A stretch of 6,027 bases of DNA from Oscillospiraceae bacterium. GTDB taxonomy: Bacteria; Bacillota; Clostridia; Oscillospirales; Oscillospiraceae. Positions 1 to 5,262 of the stretch are shown here, piece by piece. Where the stretch lies: assembly GCA_016290695.1 (NCBI GenBank), contig JAEEUX010000158.1:1-6027 (forward strand). Direction: 5' to 3'. A program made the position numbers and the translations under genes. The notes under the pieces are model-generated. The model made no database searches and was not told the origin of the DNA. It saw only the letters and a program-made list of their open reading frames with translations. Positions within the stretch are counted from its first letter, which is position 1. Each line of letters starts with the position of its first letter.

Positions 1-111
1 GTTTGCGTCGCAATGGCGGAGTTGCGCGCGCCGGTTGACGAGCTTGAGCTCATGGTTGATAAAAAGGATTGGCCGGTTCCGACATACGGCGACCTTATGT
101 TTGAGGTGTAA
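1..111 (+). CDS. glnN: Glutamine synthetase type III (GlnN), C-terminal end, 5' partial
   Basis: The last 36 codons of a gene that enters from the left edge are read in frame 1 and end at TAA (109-111). The residues include MAELRAPVDELE, then DKKDWPVPTYGDLMFEV at the very end. Type III glutamine synthetases, the long (about 700-residue) form common in Clostridia and Bacteroidetes, typically end with an LRAxxDExE segment followed by WPxPTYGDLLFEV. The enzyme joins ammonia to glutamate using ATP to make glutamine in the cytoplasm. None of the catalytic domain is inside the window, so identification rests on this tail alone, though the tail is distinctive. A strong terminator starts 9 bases after the stop, so this is the last gene of its transcript. 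G+C is 36 of 60 in bases 1-60, similar to the pcrA-yebC side and higher than in the gene that follows. Confidence 0.85.
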   Translation, partial: VCVAMAELRAPVDELELMVDKKDWPVPTYGDLMFEV

Positions 112-120
112 CAGAAGATA

Positions 121-160
121 CTCCGAGTGTGTATTTCGCACACTCGGAGTTTATATTATT
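121..160 (+). terminator. Rho-independent terminator after glnN
   Basis: A perfect 11-bp stem (CTCCGAGTGTG at 121-131 pairing with CACACTCGGAG at 139-149) with a 7-base loop is followed by a T-rich tail (TTTATATTATT from 150). It begins 9 bases after the glnN stop codon and has the form of an intrinsic terminator for that gene. An open frame with an ATG at 127 runs through the hairpin, but that ATG is not a credible start. Confidence 0.9.
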
Positions 161-189
161 ATCATATTGTGTATGTAAAAGGTGTATTT

Positions 190-600
190 ATGCAAGATAA
201 CAGGCAGGAATATAGCGCAAGAAAGGCAAGGCATCACAATACGCTCGCATTAATAATAATTTGTATGGTTATTGTGTCCGTTATTTCTGCTTTATGTATT
301 TATAAATACAGGCATACATTTACAGTAGAGAAGTGGAACGAAAATAAAAATGATTGCTTGAAAATCATAAATGATATGCTTGAAAAAACTGCGCTGCTTG
401 GGATGCCGGAACAGGATGTAATAAGTCTGCTCGGAGAAGAAGATAACGACGAGCAAACTGTGTTTAAAATTCACAGGCAGCAATTTCCGCCGGATAAAAC
501 GCTCGTATATTATTTAGGCGTGGATTTTATGGATGAAGCATGGCTTGTGATATCGCTTCAAGACGGCTATGTAACGCATTATTGCATTGACTATACATAA
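190..600 (+). CDS. Small single-pass membrane protein of unknown function, 136 aa
   Basis: The gene is not recognised by name. An ATG at 190 follows AAAGGTG (178-184) at normal spacing. An in-frame ATG at 127 would start inside the glnN terminator and has no ribosome binding site, so 190 is preferred. The protein has a basic N-terminus with several Arg/Lys/His residues, then one hydrophobic helix at about residues 18-38 (LALIIICMVIVSVISAL core). A soluble part of about 95 residues follows, probably exported by the positive-inside rule. That part has an amphipathic segment ending LEKTALLGMPEQDVISLLG (about 64-82), which resembles the helix-then-LLG pattern of SmpA/OmlA-like repeats, then YYLG (107-110) and WLVISLQDGYVTHY (118-131), a probable beta hairpin. 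Membrane proteins with an LLG...YxLG...W(L)xIxxxxGxV pattern are common hypotheticals in Firmicutes, and no function is claimed here. The gene is strikingly AT-rich (18 G+C of 60 in bases 241-300). It converges with the Nudix gene. Confidence 0.8.
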   Translation: MQDNRQEYSARKARHHNTLALIIICMVIVSVISALCIYKYRHTFTVEKWNENKNDCLKIINDMLEKTALLGMPEQDVISLLGEEDNDEQTVFKIHRQQFPPDKTLVYYLGVDFMDEAWLVISLQDGYVTHYCIDYT

Positions 601-732
601 TGAAGCAGCACAAATAGACAATATCCAAAAATAAAATCGTAGGGGGACAAGCTAAAATATTCTTTTCCTCCGCACTGTATTGGTTCACTAAATAATAATT
701 TCATGTACTTAGAAGCGGAAAAAGTCTTAAAC

Positions 733-778
733 AAAAAATGACGCTGACACACAGTTTTCTGTCTGTCAGCGTTTTTTT
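733..778. terminator. Bidirectional terminator between convergent genes
   Basis: The stem is 741-754 pairing with 759-772 (ACGCTGACA-C-ACAG against CTGT-C-TGTCAGCGT). It has a single C/C mismatch and a TTTT loop. On the plus strand T772-T778 forms the U-tract, which suits the 136-residue membrane protein gene ending at 600. On the minus strand the A-run at 733-738 gives six U's two bases past the stem, which suits the Nudix gene ending at 805. It therefore probably ends transcription from both sides. Confidence 0.85.
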
Positions 779-804
779 CGATTAATCGTTATTATTTCAG
801 ATAA

Positions 805-1245
805 TCATTTTAGTTCTTGAATCCATTTTCCTTCTTCATATCGGTAGAAAAATTCGCTAATATCATCTTCTAAAAAAACTCTGAGCATAACATCCATATC
901 GTTTGCAAGTTTCATGTTTTTTAGATTGTTGATATGTTCCCACCAAACTTCGCCTTCTTCAGATGAACAAAGTTCTCCTGTAAAGCTCTCAGTACGATAC
1001 AACATTACTACATGGCGTGAATCTTCGTCACACCAGTCCTTTACGCCGACAAGCCGCGGCTGGGATATTGTCAGACCGGTTTCCTCCTTAACCTCGCGTA
1101 TAACTGAATCAGCAAAGGATTCGCCGTCTTCAACGTGCCCGCCCGGAAAAGTTATGCCCGGCCATGCCGGATCGAGTCTGTCCTGAACGAGAACCTCATC
1201 ACCGCTTGAAATCATACACATATTAGTAATAATTATATTGCTCAT
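805..1245 (-). CDS. Nudix hydrolase, 8-oxo-dGTP diphosphatase (MutT)-like, 146 aa
   Basis: This is a complete Nudix-fold pyrophosphohydrolase. The Nudix box Gx5Ex7REUxEExGU is intact at residues 36-58: G36, E42, R50, E51, E54, E55, G57 and L58, with the Mg-binding glutamates all present. The upstream strand TNMCMI (7-12) and WPGITFPGGHVE (28-39) are typical of a Firmicutes subgroup usually annotated as 8-oxo-dGTP diphosphatase or NUDIX domain protein. The substrate (an oxidised or ordinary nucleoside triphosphate, or another nucleoside diphosphate-linked compound) cannot be fixed from sequence. It lies 23 bases downstream of wecB on the same strand, with no promoter or terminator between, so it is cotranscribed. 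The start is slightly uncertain: the nearest purine-rich GAAAGGA sits about 18 bases before the ATG, too far for an ideal site, yet the N-terminal alignment to the TNMCMI strand supports this ATG over Met9 or Met11. Confidence 0.9.
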   Translation of the reverse strand: MSNIIITNMCMISSGDEVLVQDRLDPAWPGITFPGGHVEDGESFADSVIREVKEETGLTISQPRLVGVKDWCDEDSRHVVMLYRTESFTGELCSSEEGEVWWEHINNLKNMKLANDMDVMLRVFLEDDISEFFYRYEEGKWIQELK

Positions 1246-1268
1246 GATAACAACTATTACAATTCCTT

Positions 1269-2417
1269 TCAGCCTTTGAACTCTTCGGGTCGAGTATTTC
1301 TCAAACCAAAATAATAATAAAGATATTCTATAATTCTGCCCGTGGCTTTTCCGTCGCCGTAAGGATTTCGCGCCTGCGCCATGCTGTTATAGTAATTCTT
1401 GTCATGCAGCAGTCTGTGCGTTTCACTCACGATTTTTTCTGTATTAGAGCCTATCAGCTTGACCGTTCCGGCCTCAACAGCTTCCCAGCGCTCCGTATTA
1501 TCGCGTATCACGAGAACCGGCTTGCCGAGTGCCGGGGCTTCCTCCTGAATTCCGCCGGAATCTGTAATAATCATCTGAGATTTCTGCATAAGTCCGGCAA
1601 ACTCACGGTAGTTTAACGGGTCGGTCAAGATAATTCTGTCTATTCCTTCCAGTTCAGCATAAGCTACGTTCCTGACATTAGGATTTAAATGCACCGGATA
1701 AACGATGACAACATCTTTTTCCGCCTCCACAATCTGCTTGAAGGCGTCGAGAGTCTTTTTGAAAGAGTCGCCCCAATTCTCACGTCTGTGCATGGTTACA
1801 GTGATGATTTTCAGCTTAGAGTCATAGAGCTTTTGCAGTAGCGGAATATTTGTTTTTATTTCGCTTGAAGTCAAGCTCAACAGAGCGTCAATTCCTGTGT
1901 TGCCTGTTATGAAAACGTGGTCTTGATTATACTCCTTGAAGTCGAGATTTTTTCTGTTTGAACTCGTCGGGACGAAATACAGCTCGCTTATTATATCGTC
2001 GAGCCTGCGATTTATTTCCTCCGGAAAAGGATTGAATTTATCGCCAGAACGAAGGCCACCTTCTATATGAGCAACCTTTATACCAGAATACAGACCGGCT
2101 AAGCTACCGGAAATAGATGTGCTTGTGTCTCCGTGAACCAAAACCAAATCTGGCTTTTCCTTTTCAAGTATCTTCCCTATCTCGACCATAGCCGTCGAAA
2201 CAAAGTCAATAATTGTCGAAACTCTGTTCATAAGCTTCAGGTTATAATCCGGCACTATGTCAAAAAGCTCAAGCACCTCGTCGAGCATCGAAAGATGCTG
2301 CCCCGTTACAAGAACCACGGAATCGATTTTATCTTGATTTTTCAATGCGTTAACTACCGGAGCCATCTTAACGGCGTCAGATCGGACGCCGAAAATCGAA
2401 ACTACCTTCGGTTTCAT
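1269..2417 (-). CDS. wecB: UDP-N-acetylglucosamine 2-epimerase, non-hydrolysing (WecB/MnaA)
   Basis: The protein is 382 residues, the usual length for this GT-B-fold enzyme, which interconverts UDP-GlcNAc and UDP-ManNAc for teichoic acid, capsule or other surface polysaccharides. Family landmarks in order are Lys17 in the N-terminal loop, TGQH (38-41), VHGDT (95-99, Asp97), HIEGGLRSG (117-125, Glu119), PEEINRR (132-138), HRREN (210-214), TDSGGIQEEAPALGKPVL (285-302) and EAGTVKLIG (315-323). These cover the catalytic and UDP-binding positions known from E. coli WecB. Two departures stand out. The N-terminal motif reads FGVRSDAVK where FGTRPEAIK is usual, and ERWEA (309-313) replaces ERPEA. The start is well supported: AAGGAG lies 8 bases before the ATG. 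The gene has its own promoter (2487-2515) and is followed by the Nudix gene. No other polysaccharide gene is in the window, so the pathway it feeds is not visible. Confidence 0.93.
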   Translation of the reverse strand: MKPKVVSIFGVRSDAVKMAPVVNALKNQDKIDSVVLVTGQHLSMLDEVLELFDIVPDYNLKLMNRVSTIIDFVSTAMVEIGKILEKEKPDLVLVHGDTSTSISGSLAGLYSGIKVAHIEGGLRSGDKFNPFPEEINRRLDDIISELYFVPTSSNRKNLDFKEYNQDHVFITGNTGIDALLSLTSSEIKTNIPLLQKLYDSKLKIITVTMHRRENWGDSFKKTLDAFKQIVEAEKDVVIVYPVHLNPNVRNVAYAELEGIDRIILTDPLNYREFAGLMQKSQMIITDSGGIQEEAPALGKPVLVIRDNTERWEAVEAGTVKLIGSNTEKIVSETHRLLHDKNYYNSMAQARNPYGDGKATGRIIEYLYYYFGLRNTRPEEFKG

Positions 2418-2486
2418 TATATGTTCTCCTTATTAATTATATCATTTCTCTCTGTATCGTTGTGCAACATTAACAATTCTTAATAA

Positions 2487-2515
2487 AAAATAACATAACA
2501 AATTAATAATGTCAA
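2487..2515 (-). promoter_or_regulatory. SigA-type promoter for wecB-Nudix
   Basis: On the minus strand there is a perfect -35 hexamer TTGACA (2510-2515), a 17-base spacer and -10 TATTTT (2487-2492). The -10 is preceded by TG one base away, as in an extended -10. Transcription would begin near 2479-2481, leaving a leader of about 60 bases before the wecB ATG with the AAGGAG site at 2426-2431. The promoter lies just downstream of the yebC terminator, so wecB is an independent unit. Confidence 0.75.
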
Positions 2516-2535
2516 TATATTAACTCGAAGAACGC

Positions 2536-2576
2536 AAAAATAGACGCTTTACCGAAAAGCCCCGGTAAAGCGTCTA
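2536..2576 (-). terminator. Rho-independent terminator after yebC
   Basis: A perfect 14-bp stem (2541-2554, TAGACGCTTTACCG, pairing with 2563-2576) has an 8-base loop. On the minus strand it is followed at once by UUUUUG (2540-2535). It sits 20 bases past the yebC stop and separates yebC from the wecB promoter. The plus-strand side has only CTAAAATTATGTTTT after it, so it is mainly a minus-strand terminator. Confidence 0.92.
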
Positions 2577-2596
2577 AAATTATGTTTTAAACTAAA

Positions 2597-3331
2597 TTAT
2601 GCGTCTTCCCAGTTATGGAACACGTTCTGAACGTCGTCGTTATCCTCGAACATATCGAGCATCTTCTGCATGTTCTTGATATCGTCCTCATTCGTGAGCT
2701 TGACGTAGTTCTGCGGAACCATTTCGTCCTGCGCGGAAAGGAGCTTGTAGCCCTTCGCCTGCAGCGCTTCACTAACTGCGGCAAAGCCGCCGGGCTCAGT
2801 ATAAACGGTGAAAACGCCCTCATCGGCTTCAAAATCCGCCGCGCCGCAATCCAGCGCGTCCATCATAACGGTTTCCTCTTCGAGCTCGTTTTCTTCGTTA
2901 TCGATAACGATAACGCCCTTCTTGTCAAACGACCAGGAAACGCAGCCTGTCGCACCCATGTTTCCGCCGAATTTATCGAAATAATGTCTGACCTCGGAGG
3001 CGGTACGGTTACGGTTATCCGTCATCGCGTCAACGATAACGGCGACACCGCAGGGACCGTAGCCTTCATAGGTGATGCTTTCGTAGTTATCACTCGTGCC
3101 GGAACCAAGAGCCTTTTCGATAGTTCTCTTAATATTGTCATTCGGCATATTGGCAGCCTTTGCCTTTGCGATAACGGAAGCAAGGCGGGAGTTATTATTG
3201 GGGTCTCCGCTGCCGCCCTCTTTAACGGCGACAATCATCTCGCGGGCGATCTTCGTGAAAGCCTGCGCGCGTTTAGCGTCCGCCGCGCCCTTGGTCTTTT
3301 GTATGTTATGCCACTTGGAATGTCCTGACAT
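2597..3331 (-). CDS. yebC: YebC/TACO1 family protein (YebC/PmpR), 244 aa
   Basis: The protein is full length for the family (about 240-250 residues). It opens with the hallmark MSGHSKWHNI and continues KGAADAKRAQAFTKIAREM (14-32). Also visible are NNSRLASVIAKAKAANMPNDNIKRTI (46-71), YEGYGP (88-93), a long central stretch with TDNRNRTASEVRHYF (104-118) and GGNMGATGCVSWSF (122-135), and the acidic C-terminal DNDDVQNVFHNWE (230-242). Bacterial YebC was long annotated as a transcriptional regulator (PmpR in Pseudomonas). Its mitochondrial relative TACO1, and more recent bacterial work, point to a role on the ribosome helping translation through difficult stretches such as polyproline. The sequence does not decide between these roles. 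Start: AAGGAG (3343-3348) lies 11 bases before the ATG. A promoter overlaps the end of the upstream SipL-like gene, and no terminator separates the two, so readthrough is also likely. A clear terminator follows. Confidence 0.95.
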   Translation of the reverse strand: MSGHSKWHNIQKTKGAADAKRAQAFTKIAREMIVAVKEGGSGDPNNNSRLASVIAKAKAANMPNDNIKRTIEKALGSGTSDNYESITYEGYGPCGVAVIVDAMTDNRNRTASEVRHYFDKFGGNMGATGCVSWSFDKKGVIVIDNEENELEEETVMMDALDCGAADFEADEGVFTVYTEPGGFAAVSEALQAKGYKLLSAQDEMVPQNYVKLTNEDDIKNMQKMLDMFEDNDDVQNVFHNWEDA

Positions 3332-3378
3332 TGGGTTTCTCTCTCCTTTGTATAGTTCAAAACCGTATAACGAATTTT

Positions 3379-3400
3379 ACTAAGATTTAACTAAGTTAGT
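3379..3400. repeat. Operator-like repeats at the yebC transcription start
   Basis: Two direct copies of ACTAAG (3379-3384 and 3390-3395) are 11 bases apart, one helical turn. They overlap the inverted repeat TAACT-A-AGTTA (3388-3398) and its nested partner ACTAA-G-TTAGT (3390-3400). The cluster spans the region from the -10 to about +12 of the yebC promoter, where a repressor could act. The sequence is AT-rich and short, so chance is a real alternative. Confidence 0.3.
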
Positions 3401-3426
3401 ATAACACATATTTTTCCGCATTACAA
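3398..3426 (-). promoter_or_regulatory. Promoter for yebC overlapping the end of sipL
   Basis: On the minus strand the -10 is TATACT (3398-3403), preceded by TGT as in an extended -10. A 17-base spacer separates it from TTGTAA (3421-3426), which serves as the -35 and is also the last Leu codon and stop codon of the SipL-like gene. The predicted start near 3390-3392 leaves a leader of about 60 bases before yebC. The -35 match is partial (4 of 6), compensated by the extended -10. Confidence 0.6.
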
Positions 3427-4968
3427 GAGTTCCGTGCTATTTTTGGCCGCCATTACCGCAGCTTTCTTCTTTCCTCGCGTAATAAGGAGCAGGTCTCCCC
3501 TCTGCGGCTCTCCCCCTTCAAGCTCGGGATTTGCTTCCAGAATGGCCGCGACGCTCGTATTATATGTCTTCGCTATGTTCCAAAGCTTCGTTTCTCCGTC
3601 AGAGCGCAGGACAATGAGCGACGGGTAATCGGCGCAGTTTTTCGCCTTCGTTTCGTCAAGCTCGAGCGAAACGGGTATATTCAGCTCAGTCACCTCGCTC
3701 TTCACCGTTTCAAATTCAGGCAAAACCTGTATTTCAATGCCATCAGAAATTGTTTTTGAGGATATCTCCAAGTGCTTCAGCTTAACGTCATACTCCGTGC
3801 CGCCGCGTTCGGCGTATCTTATTTCAAAGGCTTCCGACACTGTTTTTATTTCCCCATTTTCCGTTTCGTAAAGAACAAGTGCCGTCATTTTCCATACGCA
3901 GTCGGTTCCGTCAATTCGGCGTCTTCCCTGCCTGATATATAGCTCCGTCAGGCTTTTAATTGCGCTGTCCTCAATTTTCACAAGACTGCGTTCCCCTTTT
4001 TCGCTGCCCGGCTCGTACTGCGTGAAACTAAGGTTTTCGTATTCATCCTCAAGCTGGCAGCATATGCTGTAGGCATCGCTTATGTACTCCACCTCTTCCC
4101 TTGCGCAGCACATCCATTGTATAACGGCGCTGAGTTCCATCCCGAGTTCTGCCCCGCCCTCGCTTTCTTCGTCAAAATATACCCCTGTCGCGACGGCGCA
4201 GGCAAAAACCTCCGGTCCCGAGACGCTTTGTTCCATCGAGCATATCTCCGTAAACGGAACGTTTATCTCAGCAGAACCGACATTGCCTTCGTCCGTAAGA
4301 TACAGAAGGCTAAGCTCCGCGCTTCCCTTGATAACGAGCTTGTCACCGGAGGCTGTGACGTCGCCGCATTGCAGCGCGACGCGGTATTTCAGCAATTTTT
4401 CAAGGCTTTCGCCGTTTCTCAGCGGCAGGGAAAGGCGCTCATTCAGTTCAAACACCTGCTCCCCTACCGAGCTGACGCGCCATAGGCTTTTCCTGTCCTT
4501 CATCACTTCAAGGGCGCAGTCCGTCTCTGTTTCGTAAGGAGTTTCGAGTTCCGCGGGCTCAAATACGTCTGCGTTTATCAGCAGCTCCGCACGCAGCAGC
4601 AGCTTGCGTGAATTGATTATCCTCGCATCAAGAGAAGTGATGGAAAGGCTTACAATACAGCTTGAAGCGCTTCCTATTGCGGAGTTCTCCCGTGTGCTTG
4701 TAAACGGAAGCTGTACCGGCATCTTCATAAGCTTCTTTTCGCCCTCGGAATAGTACAGTACGAAACAGTTTATGCTTCCGTTTATCGTAAGCTTGCCCTC
4801 GTCTATCTCCTTTCCGCGCAGGAAAACGCAGCCGTCGGCGTTAACAACGCTCACAACGTCCGGCAGACTGTCCGACACGACGAGTTCCATCGTTTCCTCG
4901 AATTGGTATTCAAACGATAATTCCCTTGAATAATAGTTTAGCTTTTGCTTCTTGAGGCTGATTTCCAT
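3421..4968 (-). CDS. sipL: SipL-like spore coat morphogenesis protein (SPOCS/DUF3794 + LysM), 515 aa
   Basis: The N-terminal part matches the tandem SPOCS (DUF3794) pattern. A first unit (about 20-135) contains SDSLPDVVSVVNADGCVFL (32-50), the counterpart of the usual DSYPDIxxVLxxxGxVxL motif, then beta strands ending in MPVQLPFT. A second unit lies at about 172-285, with INVPFTE (235-241). A third, more divergent one lies at about 330-430. A C-terminal LysM domain spans about 448-497, with GETKLWNIAKTYNTSVAAIL then NPEL and GDLLLI. This domain order and length fit SipL of Clostridioides difficile, which binds the coat ATPase SpoIVA through its LysM domain and is needed to assemble coat around the forespore. 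No signal peptide or membrane helix is seen, consistent with action in the mother cell. Start: AAGGAG lies 9 bases before the ATG. spoVM lies 68 bases upstream. Another DUF3794-LysM paralogue is possible, since Clostridia carry several, but the spoVM neighbour favours SipL. Confidence 0.82.
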   Translation of the reverse strand: MEISLKKQKLNYYSRELSFEYQFEETMELVVSDSLPDVVSVVNADGCVFLRGKEIDEGKLTINGSINCFVLYYSEGEKKLMKMPVQLPFTSTRENSAIGSASSCIVSLSITSLDARIINSRKLLLRAELLINADVFEPAELETPYETETDCALEVMKDRKSLWRVSSVGEQVFELNERLSLPLRNGESLEKLLKYRVALQCGDVTASGDKLVIKGSAELSLLYLTDEGNVGSAEINVPFTEICSMEQSVSGPEVFACAVATGVYFDEESEGGAELGMELSAVIQWMCCAREEVEYISDAYSICCQLEDEYENLSFTQYEPGSEKGERSLVKIEDSAIKSLTELYIRQGRRRIDGTDCVWKMTALVLYETENGEIKTVSEAFEIRYAERGGTEYDVKLKHLEISSKTISDGIEIQVLPEFETVKSEVTELNIPVSLELDETKAKNCADYPSLIVLRSDGETKLWNIAKTYNTSVAAILEANPELEGGEPQRGDLLLITRGKKKAAVMAAKNSTELL

Positions 4969-5036
4969 TTATTATCACTCCTTATAAGGGTTATATCCGC
5001 TATCCCTTACAGAAGCTTATTCAGACGTCCGCGCAA

Positions 5037-5105
5037 TTATGCGTGAAATATCTTTCTCAGTATAACTGAAATAAGCCTCGGCGCTTTTATTACATACAGC
5101 TTCAT
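5037..5105 (-). CDS. spoVM: SpoVM, stage V sporulation amphipathic peptide, 22 aa
   Basis: This 23-codon frame encodes MKLYVIKAPRLISVI followed by LRKIFHA. Lined up without gaps against Bacillus subtilis SpoVM (26 residues, starting MKFYTIKLPKFLGGIVR), it keeps M1, K2, Y4, I6, K7, P9, I15 and R17. It also has conservative changes at 3, 10, 11 and 12. Pro9, which in B. subtilis is needed for SpoVM to settle on the convex forespore membrane, is in place. SpoVM is a curvature-sensing amphipathic helix that anchors SpoIVA, the base of the coat. This copy is four residues shorter and lacks the Gly13-Gly14 pair (Ser-Val here). A G-rich Shine-Dalgarno AGGGGGG (5111-5117) is 5 bases before the chosen ATG. 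A second ATG immediately upstream (5106-5108) would add one Met, but only 2 bases separate it from the G-run. The gene is followed by the SipL-like gene, a functional partner through SpoIVA. Confidence 0.85.
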   Translation of the reverse strand: MKLYVIKAPRLISVILRKIFHA

Positions 5106-5115
5106 CATATCCCCC

Positions 5116-5262
5116 CTATCTTCTACATAACGCAAGACCCGCAGCAACAAAAGCAAAGCCTGTCAATACTATCCAAAAATCCGAAGGGAGCAGCATCGCA
5201 AGCAGTATGCTTATCCCGAGCACTATCAGCCAGCGGCTGTAACGCCGGCAGTTTCTTCTCAT
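5116..5262 (-). CDS. Small two-helix membrane protein upstream of spoVM, 48 aa, unknown function
   Basis: The frame opens with ATG 7 bases after GGGAGG (5270-5275) and ends with TAG (5116-5118), whose bases overlap the spoVM Shine-Dalgarno run, so translation of the two is probably coupled. The product has a very basic N-terminus (MRRNCRRYSR). A hydrophobic stretch WLIVLGISILLAMLL (11-25) is followed by a short PSD turn, a second hydrophobic stretch FWIVLTGFAFVAAGLALC (29-46), and a C-terminal RR. By the positive-inside rule both ends face the cytoplasm with a helical hairpin in the membrane. I do not recognise a named family. Similar tiny basic-hairpin proteins are found as hypotheticals in Clostridia. 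Its place ahead of spoVM and sipL suggests a sporulation setting, but that is inference. Coding is supported by the start signal, the clean membrane-protein pattern and tight packing with spoVM. The overlap of its start with the pcrA terminator is odd. Confidence 0.65.
   Translation of the reverse strand: MRRNCRRYSRWLIVLGISILLAMLLPSDFWIVLTGFAFVAAGLALCRR

Noticed and set aside
127..189. Upstream ATG at 127 that would extend the membrane protein by 21 residues
   Set aside because: It lies inside the glnN terminator hairpin, has no ribosome binding site, and would put 21 residues of hairpin-encoded sequence before the natural basic-plus-helix start.
2436..2444. TGATATAAT on the minus strand, a perfect extended -10 close to wecB
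   Set aside because: A start 6-8 bases downstream would fall inside the AAGGAG site (2426-2431) and remove it from the transcript. The TTGACA/TATTTT pair at 2487-2515 explains transcription better.
1404..2483. Plus-strand frames at 1404-1616 and 2133-2483 within and beyond wecB
   Set aside because: They are antisense to a well-supported epimerase gene and show no domain or start signal.
2587..2832. 81-codon minus-strand frame overlapping the yebC 3' end, and a similar one at 3022-3234
   Set aside because: They are out-of-frame readings of yebC, rich in Arg and Ser, without a ribosome binding site.
2615..3328. 237-codon open frame antisense to yebC
   Set aside because: It is the mirror of yebC, which has unmistakable family motifs, a ribosome binding site, a promoter and a terminator. 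The antisense translation shows no recognisable domain.
4082..4537. Plus-strand open frames of 151 and 122 codons inside the SipL-like gene
   Set aside because: They are overlapping shadows of the minus-strand coding region, with Ser/Pro/Arg-rich composition typical of antisense reading and no credible start signals.
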